NCBI GenBank assembly: GCA_023053545.1
Contig: JAKZAN010000005.1
Span: 12,338,001-12,402,000, forward strand
Direction of reading: 5' to 3'
Origin: Lepidurus packardi
Lineage: Eukaryota; Arthropoda; Branchiopoda; Notostraca; Triopsidae
Length of the DNA stretch: 64,000 bases
Shown here one piece after another: positions 33,060-46,388 of this stretch. The notes under the pieces are model-generated. The model saw only the letters and a list, made by a program, of their open reading frames with translations. It was not told the origin of the DNA and ran no database searches. The stretch's first letter is position 1, and every line of letters begins with the position of its first letter. The position numbers and the translations under genes are program-made.

Positions 33060-36000
33060 TTATCTGGCAGTTATTGCGGTTTCGCAACCAGGGACATTTT
33101 CCGGCCAATCGCACACAGTTTGACTGGGATTAAACACTAATTTTACTGGACAAGGCATGTGATGTTTCCGTTCGCCTTCACACATGTAATATCGCGTGCA
33201 ATCAGCTTTGTCTGCATGATAGGAAATGTGTCCATCTTCATCATCACACGATACTTCATTAGCTGCAATTTTGGATAAAGCAAACAAGAGAAAAACATTT
33301 AGAAACCTTTTAGTTTAGCTTAATAACAAGCTTACGATCTTTGGCAGCTTTGGCAGCAATATTACTAGCAGCCGTTTTCTCGTATGGCCCGTCGTACACA
33401 AAGTTTACAGAATAGTTTCCAAACTCTTCATGCATAGCCTGCATCAAAGGGTATTTGCCCGTTCCACAATGACCACGGAAGTCATCCATGTCCATGGACC
33501 ATACCATAATACCTCCAAAACCTTGCTCTTTCAACCAAGAAACCTGTACAATACACATTTAGTATTGACATCTTTTATATTTTTTTTACTTTATTTCTTA
33601 GACTGCGTTCGTCATCAAAGCCGATCCATTGATCCTCTCGGTATGCAAAAGGTACTTGTTGTTCATTGTCCCATACTAAGGTGGTATTATCTTCTTGTAA
33701 GAAGTCACAGACCTGTAAACACGCAATTCAATCGTTTATATAACAAGTTTCACTTAAGAGACTCAAGGATTACTCAAAAAAACTAGTTAATTACTATTTA
33801 ATTTACTATTTTTATTTACTTTTCTTTTACTTTAAAATTTACTATTTAATTACTATTTTTATTTACTTTTTTTTACTTTAAAATTTACTATTTAATTACT
33901 ATTTAATTTAAAAACTATTTAATTACTATTTAATTTAAAAACTATTTAATTACTAAAAAAAACTATTTAAAACTAAAAATTACTCAAGGATTAGCTCGTA
34001 TTACCTCGTAGTATGCTGCAAAACCAGCTTCTTGTGTGTAGCGACCAGGAGTACCGCCTTCTGAAGCGGGCGAACCAATATCGAACTTGACCGGATCGAC
34101 TAAAGTGAAGGATCGACCGTAGGTAGGCATTCCGATCATGATCTTCTCTGCGGGAGCTCCTTGGCGTACCCATTCCTTTGCACCGTAATCCTGGAAGGAT
34201 TAAGTAATTAGTAATTAAGTAATTATTAGGGATCAGTAAACTTTGCACCGTAATCCTGGAAGGATTAAGCAATTAAGTAAGGATTAGGGATCAGTAAACT
34301 AGCTTTACATGAAGTGAGAAAGCAAAAGAGTAAAGTGAAGTAAAAGCGAAAAAAACGTGGTTACTTACCACTGTTAGTTTCTTTTGATGACTGGTGGCAC
34401 TTTCAAGTGCGTACAAAGGACTATTGTGTCCCACTTGTCGTTCCCACGCTCCATGGAAGTCGTACGTCATCACGTTCAAGAAATCCACGTACTTGACCAC
34501 TTCCACGACGTCATATCTGCGCATTCAAAGCAAAATGAAATGAAAAAAATGAAACAAAATTGTTAAACAGTCGGGACTTTAGATGTGAGTGTTTTATTAC
34601 CCGGCTGCGATAGCTTCGGAACTGGAGGGTACAGCGGCGGTGAGGAGCAAGCGCGGGAGTTGGTTATTCACCGCTTCACCTTCGAATGCCTCTCGTAGTT
34701 CCTTGAGCAAATCGACAAAGGCCGCGCGATCATCAGCGCCACGTGGGTATTCCCAATCAATGTCAAGTCCATCAAATCCGTTCAAACGCAGAAACTCCGG
34801 GCAGTCGTAAACAAACTGGTTCATGCGAAACACTTTCGACGTCAACTCCTTAAACGGCGTCGAGCCGAACGCCCATCCTCCAATAGCCAACAAAACCTAG
34901 AAAAAAAAAAAAAAATTAGTGTAAAGTACCACAACTCGTTAGCTATCTCAGTACTTGTCAAAAGCTACGTGGGTGACCTTTACCTTGAGGTTGGGGTTTT
35001 TCTCCTTGAGCTGGACCACACGCTGATAGTTCGTGACGTCAGACTTGCCATCCTCGTTCGAATCATCGAAAGCGAGTTTGTGGTTCTTGAGCGTACCGAA
35101 AGCGTACACCAGATGGGTACACAGCTTGGAATCAATATCTCCAGGAGAGAATCGGCCTAAACCGTTTCGCTTGGCTGACCAACTCGTGTAGTAACAGACC
35201 ACTTTGGGACCGCGAACTGGAACGAAAGTGAAAATGAAAAAGTTTGCAAATAAGTAAACCATATAGGTAAATGCAGTACAGGCATTATGCGGCCAGAAAC
35301 TTTCACTGTAAATACTGACACGAAACGCCGATTTCAAAGCTAGCGTTCTTTCTGGGAAGTCTGACGTAAGTTTCCGTTGTTTTTTTTTTTTTATGCGTAG
35401 GGTTGTAAATTTTTAATCTATGGAGTGTAGAATGGGCAATTTGGACAGAAATTTCATAACATAAAAACACCACGAAGCAAATTCGTGACGTTAAAACGAG
35501 AGAAAGTGCTCCTAACCAACAATGAAAATGATGCCTATCTAAAGGCGGAACTTTTTAATGGTTCGCGATTCTATATTCGTAGAAGTAACGGCTTTTGTAC
35601 ATGACCTTCAGAAGGTATTGGTAAATACAGTTAAGTTAACCCATAAACACTATATTATTTTAATAGAATTACAGTATTGTTCATAAGAACAATAACTACT
35701 TAAATGAACATTCGCTTTGCAGCATTTTGATATAACTTTATCAGGTACTTTTGTGTAAAAGTATTTTTGTACATGACCTTCAGAAGTTATTGGTAAATAT
35801 AGTGAAGTTAACCCTAATATTATATTATTTTAATAGGATTATATAGTATTCTTAATAAGATAACTACTTAAATTAACATGTATTTCGAATTAGTTTTATA
35901 TAACTTCATCGGGCAAATTTTTGTACAAGTATTGCACTCAAGTGAGCAGAGTACGTATAAGGGAAAGAACTCACGATTGGCAGGCGTAGCTGGTGGAAGT

Positions 36001-39000
36001 TTGACGACAGGTTTCTTGACTGCTTGGTTTAGTATGTCCGCTACGTTGATTTTCGTGGGTGGGGGCAAGGTGGTCGATTCAAGGACTATGGTGGGTACTT
36101 CGTTGGCCCATTCTACGTCTTTGCCTTCACCGTGTCGTGGTAAGCCCAACAGTTCCTCCCTACGAAAGCCCGCAAAAACCATTCCATGTAATTAGAACAC
36201 AGCATCGTTAATCAAGAGAAAGGTTTGGAGCTCCGTACCTCATAGCCCCGATTAAAGGGTACTTGACGCCACCACCGCAGATACTACCGGTAAAGTCGTC
36301 CATGTCCACCGTCCAAACCATAGCCCCGCCAAAGTTGTTCGTCTTAATCCATCTCATTTTGTTACGGATGGCACGTTCATCGTCGAATCCGATCCACTGA
36401 TTCCCAGCCACCAAATACGGTACTTTCATTTCTTCGTCCCAAATATAACTAGCGGTACCTGTGCGTAAGAGCTCGCAAATCTGCAAAAAGGTAATGCGTC
36501 CATTATGTTATACGATACGTCAACAAACTGACCGCTTCAACCGTCAATAAAAGTTGGGGCGAAAAAACAGAGCCATCTATCGTTTCTTATGACAGTTTTT
36601 TGTGTCCAGTTCTTTTGGCTTAACATTAAAAGGTAGCATAACAATAAACTAGGTCCATGTAGTAGAAAAACCTTGACTGTTTAAGGAAAAGTGAAGGTAA
36701 GTAACACCACGATCAATTCCGCAAAGTAGAAGCTAGCCACGCCAAACTGTCAGAAGCTACCTTGAACTCTATTGGTGCCTCTGCTGGAGCCTTTCCAAAC
36801 CGGCCCCTAGGATTGGCTCATTTGAAATAACGGACCGTTGGTCGTTGACGTAATCGAAAATGCTTGGAAAAATACACTTAACAGGAAGAAAGCGCTCCGG
36901 AAAACAATTTCTCTTCCCTTAAACTGTCCCGGCCACGCTTTTCTCTATAAACAAAGTGTTTTACGCACCTCATAATAAGACAAGAACCCAGATTCTTTGG
37001 TATAGGCTCCCGCGGTGCCGCCGCCGCTGGCAGCTGCGTTGACGCGGTAGTTGTTAGGGTTGCTCAGGGTGAATGTTCGTCCGTAGGTGGGCATCCCAAC
37101 AATGAGTTTATCGCGTGGGGCGCCCAAGCGTACCCACAAATTGAGGGCGTAATCGACGCTCAATTGCTTCCGCCATTCCGATTCGGACGAATGGGCGTAC
37201 AACGGCGCATTGTGACCAGTGCTGCTTTCCCACTTACCGTGAAAGTCGTACGCCATGACGTTGATAAAATCCAAGTAACTGTACCCCAGAAGGATCGCAA
37301 AAGAACAAAAATTGAGCTTGAATTTGATAACAGTCGCCCATCAACAAAAGGGTCTGCTGACCCACAAAATGGTGGAATGAAGGGGATATGTACGTGTAGG
37401 TGATTTGGTTCACTGAGCTTTAGGTCTTGGGGGATGTTTTGTATAATCTCTCCCCCCCGAAAGTAACCATCAAAGGAAAGGGACGTTTCTAGGAAAAGGA
37501 ATGCTGGACAACGTACCTCGACACAGCCGGCACGTCGTAGCCCCCGTTGATGTTATCTGGGCCAACTGGGACGGCTGCTGTCAGAAGCAAACGAGGTCTT
37601 TTGAACTCCTGGGCCTCTGCGTCAAAAGCTTCTTTCAACTCTATCAAGAATACCCGAAATAACGAGGGAAAGAATTAGTTCCCTGTCCAACCGCCTTCTC
37701 CCCCCACTAAAGGGCTGTATTTCCTACTCGGGCGACGTTTTCTAATACCTTTGAGGAGACTGACGAAGTTGCGTTTGTCATCCGAACCCTTGGGGTACTC
37801 CCAATCCAGGTCCAAGCCGTCGTAGTTGTGTTGCCGTAAGAAGGGAATGGAACTGAAAACAAACGATTGGCGCGTGTAACGCGTGGCGGACATGTCTTTA
37901 AACTTCTGAGTACCAAAGGACCATCCACCTACACGTTCAAAACAGTACACCCCACCCAAACATTGAGTCGGAACTTCTCGGTGACGATGACAGGAGACGA
38001 TTTTTCCTTACCTAGCGCGAGGAGTACTTTGAGCTTCGGATTGGCCTTCTTCAGGGACATGATTTGCTCATAAAGGCCCACTTTACCGTTGGTAGTTTCG
38101 TCGTTGGACTCGTAGGAGCTGAGGCGACCCTTCTTCATCCATCCGAACGCGAAGATGATGTGGGTACATAGATCAGGCTCGATGTGTTCAGGTAAGAATT
38201 TCCCTACGTTGGGTCGGTACTGGGACCAGTTGGTGTAATAACACACAATCTTATAATCTTTGCCGTTGGTGTTCGTGCCATTGCCCTTGATGGAGTTGCT
38301 CTCCAGGGCCGTGCTGTCAGCGGAACTTTTGGACGGAACACGCGAGCCTGTACCCTTGCGGATGGGTCGTCGCGTGGACGCTTTGGTGGTGGCGGCTATG
38401 GACCGGCTGGGCTTACCGGTGGTTAGGTTATCGTCCGCATCGTCCGGTGCTGATGTGGTCGTGGGTCGCACCAGACGGTTTCGGATGCTTTTGACACTGG
38501 AGCCGACGCTGGCCGCGGCAGCTAGCGGGTCCCTCGAGGGTCGTCGAAACGGTCGCCGTGTTGATGGCTCAGCTGTTACAAGACATGGATAAAACTTGAA
38601 ACCTTTCCGGAATTTTGAAAGTGCTGGGAATTGTCTCTCGCCCCACTCGTTTTATCAACAGATAAAAGCCAAGGGAGTGCGCAACCAAAAAAATTAGGAA
38701 AATAACAGAAAGCAAGCAAGAATATAGGCAATTAGAGCGTGGCAAGTGAAAGGGAAACACGAACCACGAAATTTGCCCTCCAGAAAAGCTTGAATGAGTC
38801 AAAAAGGCGTTTGTAATAAAAAAAAAAACCCTCTTCGATTTTACTCAAGAAGGGACGTCCTTCTCGACCACTTACTTTACATAAAGTAAAAGTAAGTACT
38901 TTTTTCCCACGTGGCTGGGCTACATAACCACGGCACGACACGACATGACGTGGGTATATGACAGGACGGTACGACCCCAAGTTACCCGTTTCCTGTATGT

Positions 39001-39088
39001 TTGACCACTTACCCGCATCGGAGTGTGACAATAGCACGCTGCAGATCGCTGCCAGCAGCGATATCCGCAACACTTGGCTTATTTGCAT
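33060..39088 (-). CDS. Cht7: Group III (Cht7-type) chitinase: two GH18 domains plus CBM14
   Basis: Fourteen minus-strand exons join in frame: 39013-39088, 38012-38572, 37749-37928, 37517-37640, 36969-37278, 36239-36480, 35975-36159, 34984-35216, 34601-34896, 34369-34516, 34005-34190, 33590-33712, 33336-33543 and 33060-33262. They give 1024 aa. A signal peptide (1 to about 24) is followed by about 100 residues of basic, Ser/Thr-rich linker. GH18 domain 1 (about 132-500) has YDGLDLDWEYP with proton-donor E256. After a ~60-aa linker, GH18 domain 2 (about 564-930) has FDGLDIDWEYP with E686. A six-cysteine CBM14 (peritrophin-A) ends the protein (about 961-1020). Both catalytic motifs are intact. 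Two GH18 domains and one CBM14 define arthropod group III chitinases, which act in cuticle chitin organisation and moulting. Family members often have an N-terminal membrane anchor; here it reads as a cleavable signal. Intron 10 has a duplicated acceptor. Confidence 0.94.
33785..33985. repeat. Low-complexity tttaattactatttaaaa repeat in chitinase intron 11
   Basis: Short units of ttaattactattt, tttactttaaaattt and aaaaactatttaatt recur through the intron between the exons at 33590-33712 and 34005-34190. No coding content. Confidence 0.8.
34183..34270 (-). repeat. Duplicated 3' splice site of chitinase exon 11
   Basis: The 29-base segment containing the end of intron 10 and the first bases of exon 11 (minus strand: cttaatccttccag then GATTACGGTGCAAAG) occurs twice, about 60 bases apart. 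The inner copy at 34190 gives the true exon, continuing GAATGGGTACGC. The outer copy, if used, would read D-Y-G-A-K-F-T-D-P and then TAA. The outer one is therefore a decoy or poison acceptor. Confidence 0.85.
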
Positions 39089-39526
39089 GGTTGAACACCT
39101 GTAACGACAAAGACAAGCCAAAGATTGATGACGTCAGCGTAGACAAGACCCTTCCTTTATCATGCAACACGACACAAAGATTAGGTCCAGAAGTACGGAC
39201 TCGTTTCAACACTTTTTTTTTTTTTACTGGCCTTGTATTCTAGCGCAAATTACTTTTGGCGTGTGACAGTGCCAACTGACGTGACTGTAACAGGCATTGT
39301 GTTGGGAAGTTGGGCAGTTTTAATCTTGGGTTAAAGTGGTACGGCATGGCAAAAGGTTATCTCGTTCTCAGTGCCAGGAAGAACTTTAAGCTTGGTTCAC
39401 ACATACACATCTGTCAGCCTCACTGTCGTTCGGTCGCTTTAACTTCGATTGATTTATAGTCAATCTGTCATCCGGCGAACCTTTACCCTGGCCTTTCATC
39501 CATAAAGTAGATTCAAAGAGGGACTG

Positions 39527-40290
39527 CCCAGCAACAGCAAACAAATTCATTGTTGTTGTCAAACATGGTGTATTCTCCTGCCCCGTGTCTCCTGATGGGT
39601 AGGGAAACTGGCTGTTGACATCTAAGTAGGTTTGACATCTAACTAAGTAGGTTGACATCTAAATAGTGTCAACAGACAGAATGGACAGCGATGAAACATT
39701 TAGTGTAAACCTAGCTTAACTTGGTTACAGAACCAATCAACGGCTCGGACACCTCACCAGGCAACAGCAAACAAATTCATTGTTGTTGTCAAACATGGTA
39801 TATTCTTCTGCCCCCGTAGCTCCTGATGGGTAGTGAAACTGGCTGTTGACATCTAAGTAGGTTTGACATCTAACTACTAAGTAGGTTGACATCAAACTAG
39901 TGCCAACAGACACAACGGACAGCGACCGACACATTTAGTGTAAACCTAGCTTAACTTGGTTACAGAACCAATCAACGGCTCGGACACCTAACCAGGCAAC
40001 AGCAAACAAATTCAGTGTTGTTGTCAAACATTCTATAGCCTCCTCCCCGTAGCTTCCTGACGGGTAATGCAGTACGCATGGACATCTAGGCTTAGACCCC
40101 AGAAGTGCTAAAGTGTCCAAGACATTACGACATGCAGCGGCAGACATGTAGTGTTCCACCAAGCGAACTTGATTGGCCACGGTTAGAGAACGATTCAATT
40201 GGGTTGTGGTAGTGTAACTGCGTGTTGACATACAAGGTAGATTCAGACGCAAGACAGTGGTGCTAAAAGTTGATCAACAGACAACAGACA
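39527..40290. repeat. Tandem duplications, period about 234 bp, three copies plus remnant
   Basis: The phrase gcaacagcaaacaaattca(t/g)tgttgttgtcaaacat occurs at about 39531, 39764 and 39998. It is followed each time by similar sequence (tcctgccccgt...ctcctgatgggtag, then tgacatctaagtag), and later by gtgtaaacctagcttaacttggttacagaaccaatcaacggctcggacacct. A more diverged fourth copy runs into 40200-40350. Confidence 0.85.
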
Positions 40291-41339
40291 GCGACAGACA
40301 ATTTCTTTTCCCACCAGGCTTAACTTGGCCACGGTTATAGAACAGTTCAACAGCTTGGGCACTTAATCAAAGGCTTACACACTTTGCAGCAAGGGGTCTG
40401 TGTTAACTTTCAAAAACGTTTCGCAGCCCCATTTGGGAAAGCCGTCTACACTCGTGCTAAACTAAACGCTTCCTTTCTCTTGGACAGGTTCTAAAGGCAT
40501 GCCGTCTTCTAGAAACATTTTAGGTTCAGGGGATCTTCCCATTTTCGCCGTTTTTACAGCGTATGCATGACCGCACCGAGTTAAGTCAAGTCAGTCAGTG
40601 AGACCGGTTGAATCTTACTTTCTCCCCGTCCGGCAACAAATTTCCCAGAGGCGCCGCCGCGCGTGAGGCCAAGATTTTTCCTTTGCATTGAAATCACATG
40701 GACAAGAACCCGAAAGGTAAAAGCGGTGTATACTGTATATAGACAAACAGACGCACACACACCTTCCTGCCTCTAAAGGAAGATTCCCACGTCACCTTCT
40801 ACTGCGTTAGCAAACGAAAGCTACCAAGTCCCTTCCGTCTTGGTCTTTTCGTCTCCTCCGGAACTGGGACAAGCAACAACCTAACGCTTTCTTCCCGAAA
40901 CCCTCTGCAGTGGTACACCCAGGACCAACGTAGCACAGAGAGCTACCGTCGATTCTCCCGACGAACAAACATGAAAGCCAAACAACGCCAAAGTTAAACT
41001 GGACAGGCCACCCAAGGTTGGATCCCCTATGTCCAAATTAAGTCCGGCGAAGAGAAAGGGATGTGTTTGACAACACTCGTAACTTTACCTTCCAGATTCT
41101 ATACAATAACCCATCCCCCATACAGCCCCAGCCGAGACACGCTCTTACAGAACGCAAGCCGCGAACAGGGAAGGAAAGAAACTTTCTCGAAACAGCTGTT
41201 ACTACTGCTACGACTGCGACTACGCAAAACATCTGACTAATGAACATGGGAATATTCTAAACATGCGTCGGACCTTCTCCATAACCGAAATTTCTGAGAA
41301 ATCCCCAATCACTTCGATCGATGCAAACGGTAACTCCAT

Positions 41340-41386
41340 GCAAGAGTGTCCAGTACCAAGAATTCTTGGTATGGTACCACTCTTGC
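41340..41386. repeat. 47-bp imperfect palindrome
   Basis: Arms gcaagagtg and cactcttgc enclose gtaccaagaattcttggta, itself a near-perfect palindrome centred on gaattc. Only a few bases between the outer and inner arms fail to pair. It could extrude as a cruciform or be a fold-back remnant. Confidence 0.7.
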
Positions 41387-42748
41387 ACGAACTCTGGGTA
41401 CGGTACTCTGTAACTGCAATCTGCAATCGGTAACTGTAATACTGAAACCCAAAGAGAGTACCCCAAGCACGAGTTGGTACGTTTTGCCTTTCCCTTGGGC
41501 GTTTTCGGCGATGTTAATCGGAGGTTCTTTAACAGTTGATGGCGCACGGTATTGGAAAGTTCTTTTCACTTCTCAAAGAAGACGGAAACTATAATCTATC
41601 GCATGCTGGAAGTCCTTATCATCTTTTACAGGGCTGAACGATCCCGAACTGGGTTTGAAGTGAAGAGCCACACCTAGCCCCGTTTCGCTTGCACATCCGT
41701 TCTACTATTAAAAGGACGGTGAGTTCTCCAGTCCAAGGCTGATCTCTTTAAGTTATGTTATGAAGAGGTTTGCTGCTAATAAAAAAAAATGGGGCAACTT
41801 CGAAGATCTTGTCCTTGAACGAGTATCTCCTCGCTGACCAATTTAGATAAAGTTTTTTGTGGTGGCTCTAGGTTTGCATGACGAAACCTGAACACCTGTG
41901 AAACATGTCAAAGTATGTGGAACGCTCGAGTTGCTATGGCTCATCAAGCGTGCAGTGGAATACTTTAGGAAAAAGTCGTCAGCCAATAAAGCGACATTAC
42001 AACAAACCTCGATCCGAATGGTCTAGGTCCACGTTCTCCCAGTGACCAACAGCGTGGAACCGGTCTGTTTATCCTAATTGTAGCCGGCCAGTCAGACTGG
42101 GGTTCCCTGGGTTATGTGCCACAGTTCGGCACACACTTACCGATCGATCCAAACGAGAAAGGCGAAAGGTTCGGTAACAACAAGTCTCCGCAGCGTCTAG
42201 TCGCCGTTGTCTCCCGTCCAAACTTACCACTTCAGGGGTTACTAGACAAACCGTCCACGGGATGGATCAGACGAGTATTTTAACTTGTTATAAAACGTTC
42301 TTTACCACCGACTGTTCTACCCCACCCAATAAAAAAGTGGCTCGTCAAGTTTCGAGCAAGTTGAGTCAGCGTTTCCCTTTACGGCCACTCCAAGTCCCTG
42401 AATGAACTAGATGAATGTAAAGGTTTATATTAAGTGTCCTGGCCTTGGTGGTCTTCCGATTTTTTAAAGCCACATGGGTTTTACGTCGGGACACCACCTT
42501 TCCAGAGAGACAGGCGGAGAGGAAGGTTCTGGCATCCCACACCCTAGCCGCTGGCCAGAACCACACCCAAAATCTATTAACTTGTACCTCCAAAACCAAA
42601 ATCGTCAAAGGATTGCGGAATACTTCGGGAATCTACGGAATCTCTTCTTGTGGATGTCGATGTGGTGGCCTGCCCCCGACTTTAACTCAACTCCACGCTT
42701 TTAAACCACCTTGAGGTAGATCAGACCACTCAACTGCGAACCACAATG

Positions 42749-43075
42749 AAACTGGTTTGGAAGCACTACCCAGTATTGCACGACTAAGGGAATGCGAGGA
42801 CTACGGAAACAATTTTAAACTTGGATTCGCAAGAACCTAGGGGTTATAAAGGATGTGATAAGATACCTCCTTGGAGAAGACAATGTTCCTCTGCACTGGT
42901 CAGTGCGGAAACTGGTTTGGAAGCACTACCAAGTATTGCACAACTAAGGGAATGCGAGGACTACGTAAACAGTTTAAAAACTTGGATTCTCAAGAACCTA
43001 GGGGTTATAAGGGATGTGATAAGATACCTCCTTGGAGAAGACAATGTTCCTCTGCACTGGTCAGTGCGTCCTACC
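42749..43075. repeat. Direct duplication, offset 160 bp
   Basis: The segment gaaactggtttggaagcacta at 42749 recurs at 42909. Both copies continue with the same ~155 bases (agtattgca, ctaagggaatgcgaggactac, ttggatt(c/t), caagaacctaggggttat, gatgtgataagatacctcc, ttcctctgcactggtcagtgcg) with few changes. In one frame each copy reads R-Y-L-L-G-E-D-N-V-P-L-H-W, which is open over both copies, but no family could be assigned. Confidence 0.85.
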
Positions 43076-43204
43076 GAACCACGGGAGCAACTGATACGCT
43101 TTGGTCCGCGGCGATGTTACGTCCCCTCTTGAACTAGTTCACCTTGATGTAACACAATTGACAACCGGCTAAGGAGAATCTTCGAAGGTCAAACTGACTC
43201 AGGG

Positions 43205-43440
43205 TTTGGATATTGTATCCTACGGCAAGAGTTACCCTATCTCAAGTACCAATCAACGTCAACTTGGTCAAACTGACTCAGGATGTGAACATTGTATTCT
43301 AACCAAGAGTTACCCTATCTCAAGGACAAATCAACGTCAACTTGGTCAAACTGACTCAGGGTGTGAACATTGTATCCTAACCAAGAGTTACCCTACCTGA
43401 AGTACAAATCAACGTCAACTTGGCGAAGAACAATCTGTTG
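43205..43440. repeat. 78-bp tandem repeat, three copies
   Basis: The unit starting gttaccctatctcaag occurs at 43231, 43309 and 43387. Each is followed by tacaaatcaacgtcaacttgg and, in the first two, tcaaactgactcaggatgtgaacattgtat. The period is 78 bases, a multiple of three, so an open frame passes through it. Confidence 0.85.
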
Positions 43441-43826
43441 CTGATTAAAGACTACAAGGAACTTGGTCAAGAGCGTCCCACGCACTGCCGGTATCGACTG
43501 CAGTATCAACATGCCTCACTGCGACTCTTAGCTAATCTGCTGCCAAGAAAGCCCGACTAATTTAACAAGGATGCTTTTTTATCAAAGGTGCGGAAGCTGA
43601 AGGAAAACTGAACGAAAGTTTTCACGTTTTCACCTTCACTCCAAGCTCCTTATCTTTCGGTGAAAGGTCCCCACTGTTTTTGGCAAACGACAGTGTATTC
43701 TATATCCTTCCTTCATTACCCTTTCCCATAGCCACAAAAGAAACGGGAAACGTCTCTAGCCTTTAGTGTCTATCCACTGTACCAAATCCTCCCTCCCTCT
43801 CCCAATATCACCTTGAAAAGCTTAAA

Positions 43827-43882
43827 CCCATAGAAAGCCCATAGAAAGCCCATAGGAAGCCCATAGGAAGCCCATAGGAAGG
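43827..43882. repeat. 11-bp minisatellite (cccataggaag)
   Basis: Five copies of cccatag(a/g)aag in tandem, the first two with a and the rest with g at the variable base. No coding sense. Confidence 0.85.
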
Positions 43883-46388
43883 GAACCTTTCTTCTGGTTT
43901 CTAGAACATCAACAAGTCAATTTTGGGGGTGGTTTTCGGAGAGGGAAAATCCGATTTCCATGGAATGGGTGTTCTAAGAACGCCGCAGGATATTTCCCGA
44001 TATAGCTACCGGCAGTCCGACGAGGATACACTTGAGAGAAGGGGTGGGGGATCATCATTCAAGGCATCAGCTTATCCCCAACACAATCTTGAACCCTTCA
44101 TCCAAGGGTCATCCCCAGCTTGTTTACTAGGTCACTAGGTCCTCTCTCAGAGAGGACTCCCTTCCTGTCCGGTCTTACTGTTAGATGCCCTGCACTGCAC
44201 GGCACTGCCAGCTCGACTTGGCAGTTGGTCGGGGGATTGGGCTTGACTGTCGCCCACTTCGTCTGCGACCGCTTCGCGTGAGGCTCTCAACCTCATGGCT
44301 CTGGGGTGTAGAGTAATTCATCGGCAGGTAGTTTGTCACATTCGGAGAAGAACAAAGGGGGTAGTACCTGTAGTTGAGTTCTTTAAAAAAAAAAAAACTG
44401 CGTTACACACCTGCTCTCACGAAACGGCTCGTTAAACGTATAAACTTTCTGCGAACTAGAGTCTATAAAAAACGTTGTTGGATCGTTTTGGCTACGCTCA
44501 GTCAAACCAAGTCAGTCCGCGCACATTGGGGCGGTGCAAAAAAAAAGAAAAAGTTGTTTAGAAAAGTGGTCGACGAGAAGCGAATCTGCTAATGGAACAG
44601 TCAACAATACAGTCATGGTGGGGATCAGAAAATACGGGACAGAGAAAGGGAGAAACGCGTTTGTACTACGGACGCACTCCACTGTATTATCCTATACTGT
44701 ATTGTAGTGAACCTCGGTACCATTAGCCCGGGCAATTAAACACATCTTCACTTGGCAGCAGAACCATGAGCTTATAGCTTTCTTTAATTTACTTATTAGC
44801 ACGAAAGCCAAGCCGGTCTTCTCTTTTCCTTTCTGGACTTTCTTGGATTGCCTTCCAAGATGAATACCAACAAAACTAAGGCCTTTCTAAGACAGAAAGA
44901 AGGCGTTTTTCCGCTAGTGGGGCTTTAATTGGCTACGTCTAAACCATCAAGTATGAAGCATGCAAAAAGATTGGGCAGTTGAGTCACGCGTTGCAGATAC
45001 CAGCTTCGAACGTCATCGTTCGGAATTCGGAATACCGTCTTACTTTTTTAAAAATTAAACCAAGGAAACGGAAATTCAGTGGAAAGAAAAAAGGCAAAGT
45101 CTTACCCCCCACCAAAAAATAAATAAATAAAAATAAATGAAAAGAACGAGTTGGAGTAAAGTCGTGTCGAGTTCGTCCTTGGGTTGGATGGTACCTACAT
45201 GAGGTGAATGCATATTGGTTCTGCTCTAGTTTGGCTTCCAGCTCGAGTTCCCTTTTACCCTACCCCTTCCCTTCCCCTTCGTAGATCTATATTTTTTGCA
45301 TTACTTAAACCTGCTCGCAAAGTATTAGCCACAGTATAGAGGTGTATATAAACCCATTTACCGTGGTATTAACCTCAATCGAGGGTACAAAAAAAGTTGG
45401 CAAATCCATGATTGGCACACGAAACAGACACCTGCTGGACGCCCAGATACCATGCCTAAGTCTGATTTGATGGGTGTATATAAGATACAGAAGACTTAAC
45501 GAAAGAGACCGCGGTGGTTTTGGAGAGCATTCCAATATGGCCTGCAGTTCTTTTGGTTACGGTTTGGCCGCGAGTGACCCAGAAACCGCGGTAATGGGTC
45601 CCGCTTGGTTGCCTTTACAATAACCCACAACAGTGAATTCTAAATGCCGTTGTTTGTGTTCACTAAAAGTTTGTTCCTTTTGTGTGTGTTTGTGTTCCTT
45701 TGGCCACAAAAACAACAATGTTTTTACCTTGTTACTCCTATGTGGCTAAAGAGGCTTTTAACTCAATCATTCCCAAGAGGTTTTTAGGATCAAGAAACGT
45801 GAGCTCAATAAGAGAACGGTATGTTTGTTAACACTCGGAAATGTGACCGAACTTACCCTACTTCCAGCGGCCGGTGTTCCTGGATACGGTGCGGGTTTCA
45901 GGGCTATGCCGTGCAGGCTTCGTTCAGTCACTGCCCAAACCAATAGCCCAACACTGAAATTTTTTCGAACAAAAGTTTAAGGCTAGGGCTACACTCGGCA
46001 CAAAACCCCGTTAACTGAGTCTACAAGGGAAGGGAAGTGGTATGAATGCGACTTAACGCTTCCAAAGTTGCACGCAGACTGTGTCAGCTGTAGTTGTAAG
46101 CGAACAACCTGAACTCTAAGGAACTTGGAAGGAAGGCGAGGGAGCTACCAATGGGAGAGCAGCGAAAGGAGAACACAACCACGCGGCAGGCTTCTCTGAT
46201 GGCTAGTCTGTTCAACATTCGCATACGGCGATCTTATTTATTTACTCTGGGCACCCTTAAACTAATGTGGTTCGCGGAATGAGTCACACACGTTTTAAAG
46301 GAGGCTGGGAGGGTTCACATTTGTTTTGGGTTTGGAAATAAACAATACCGGAAGGAACCAGGGGATTTGAACAAGGCGGTGGCACAAG

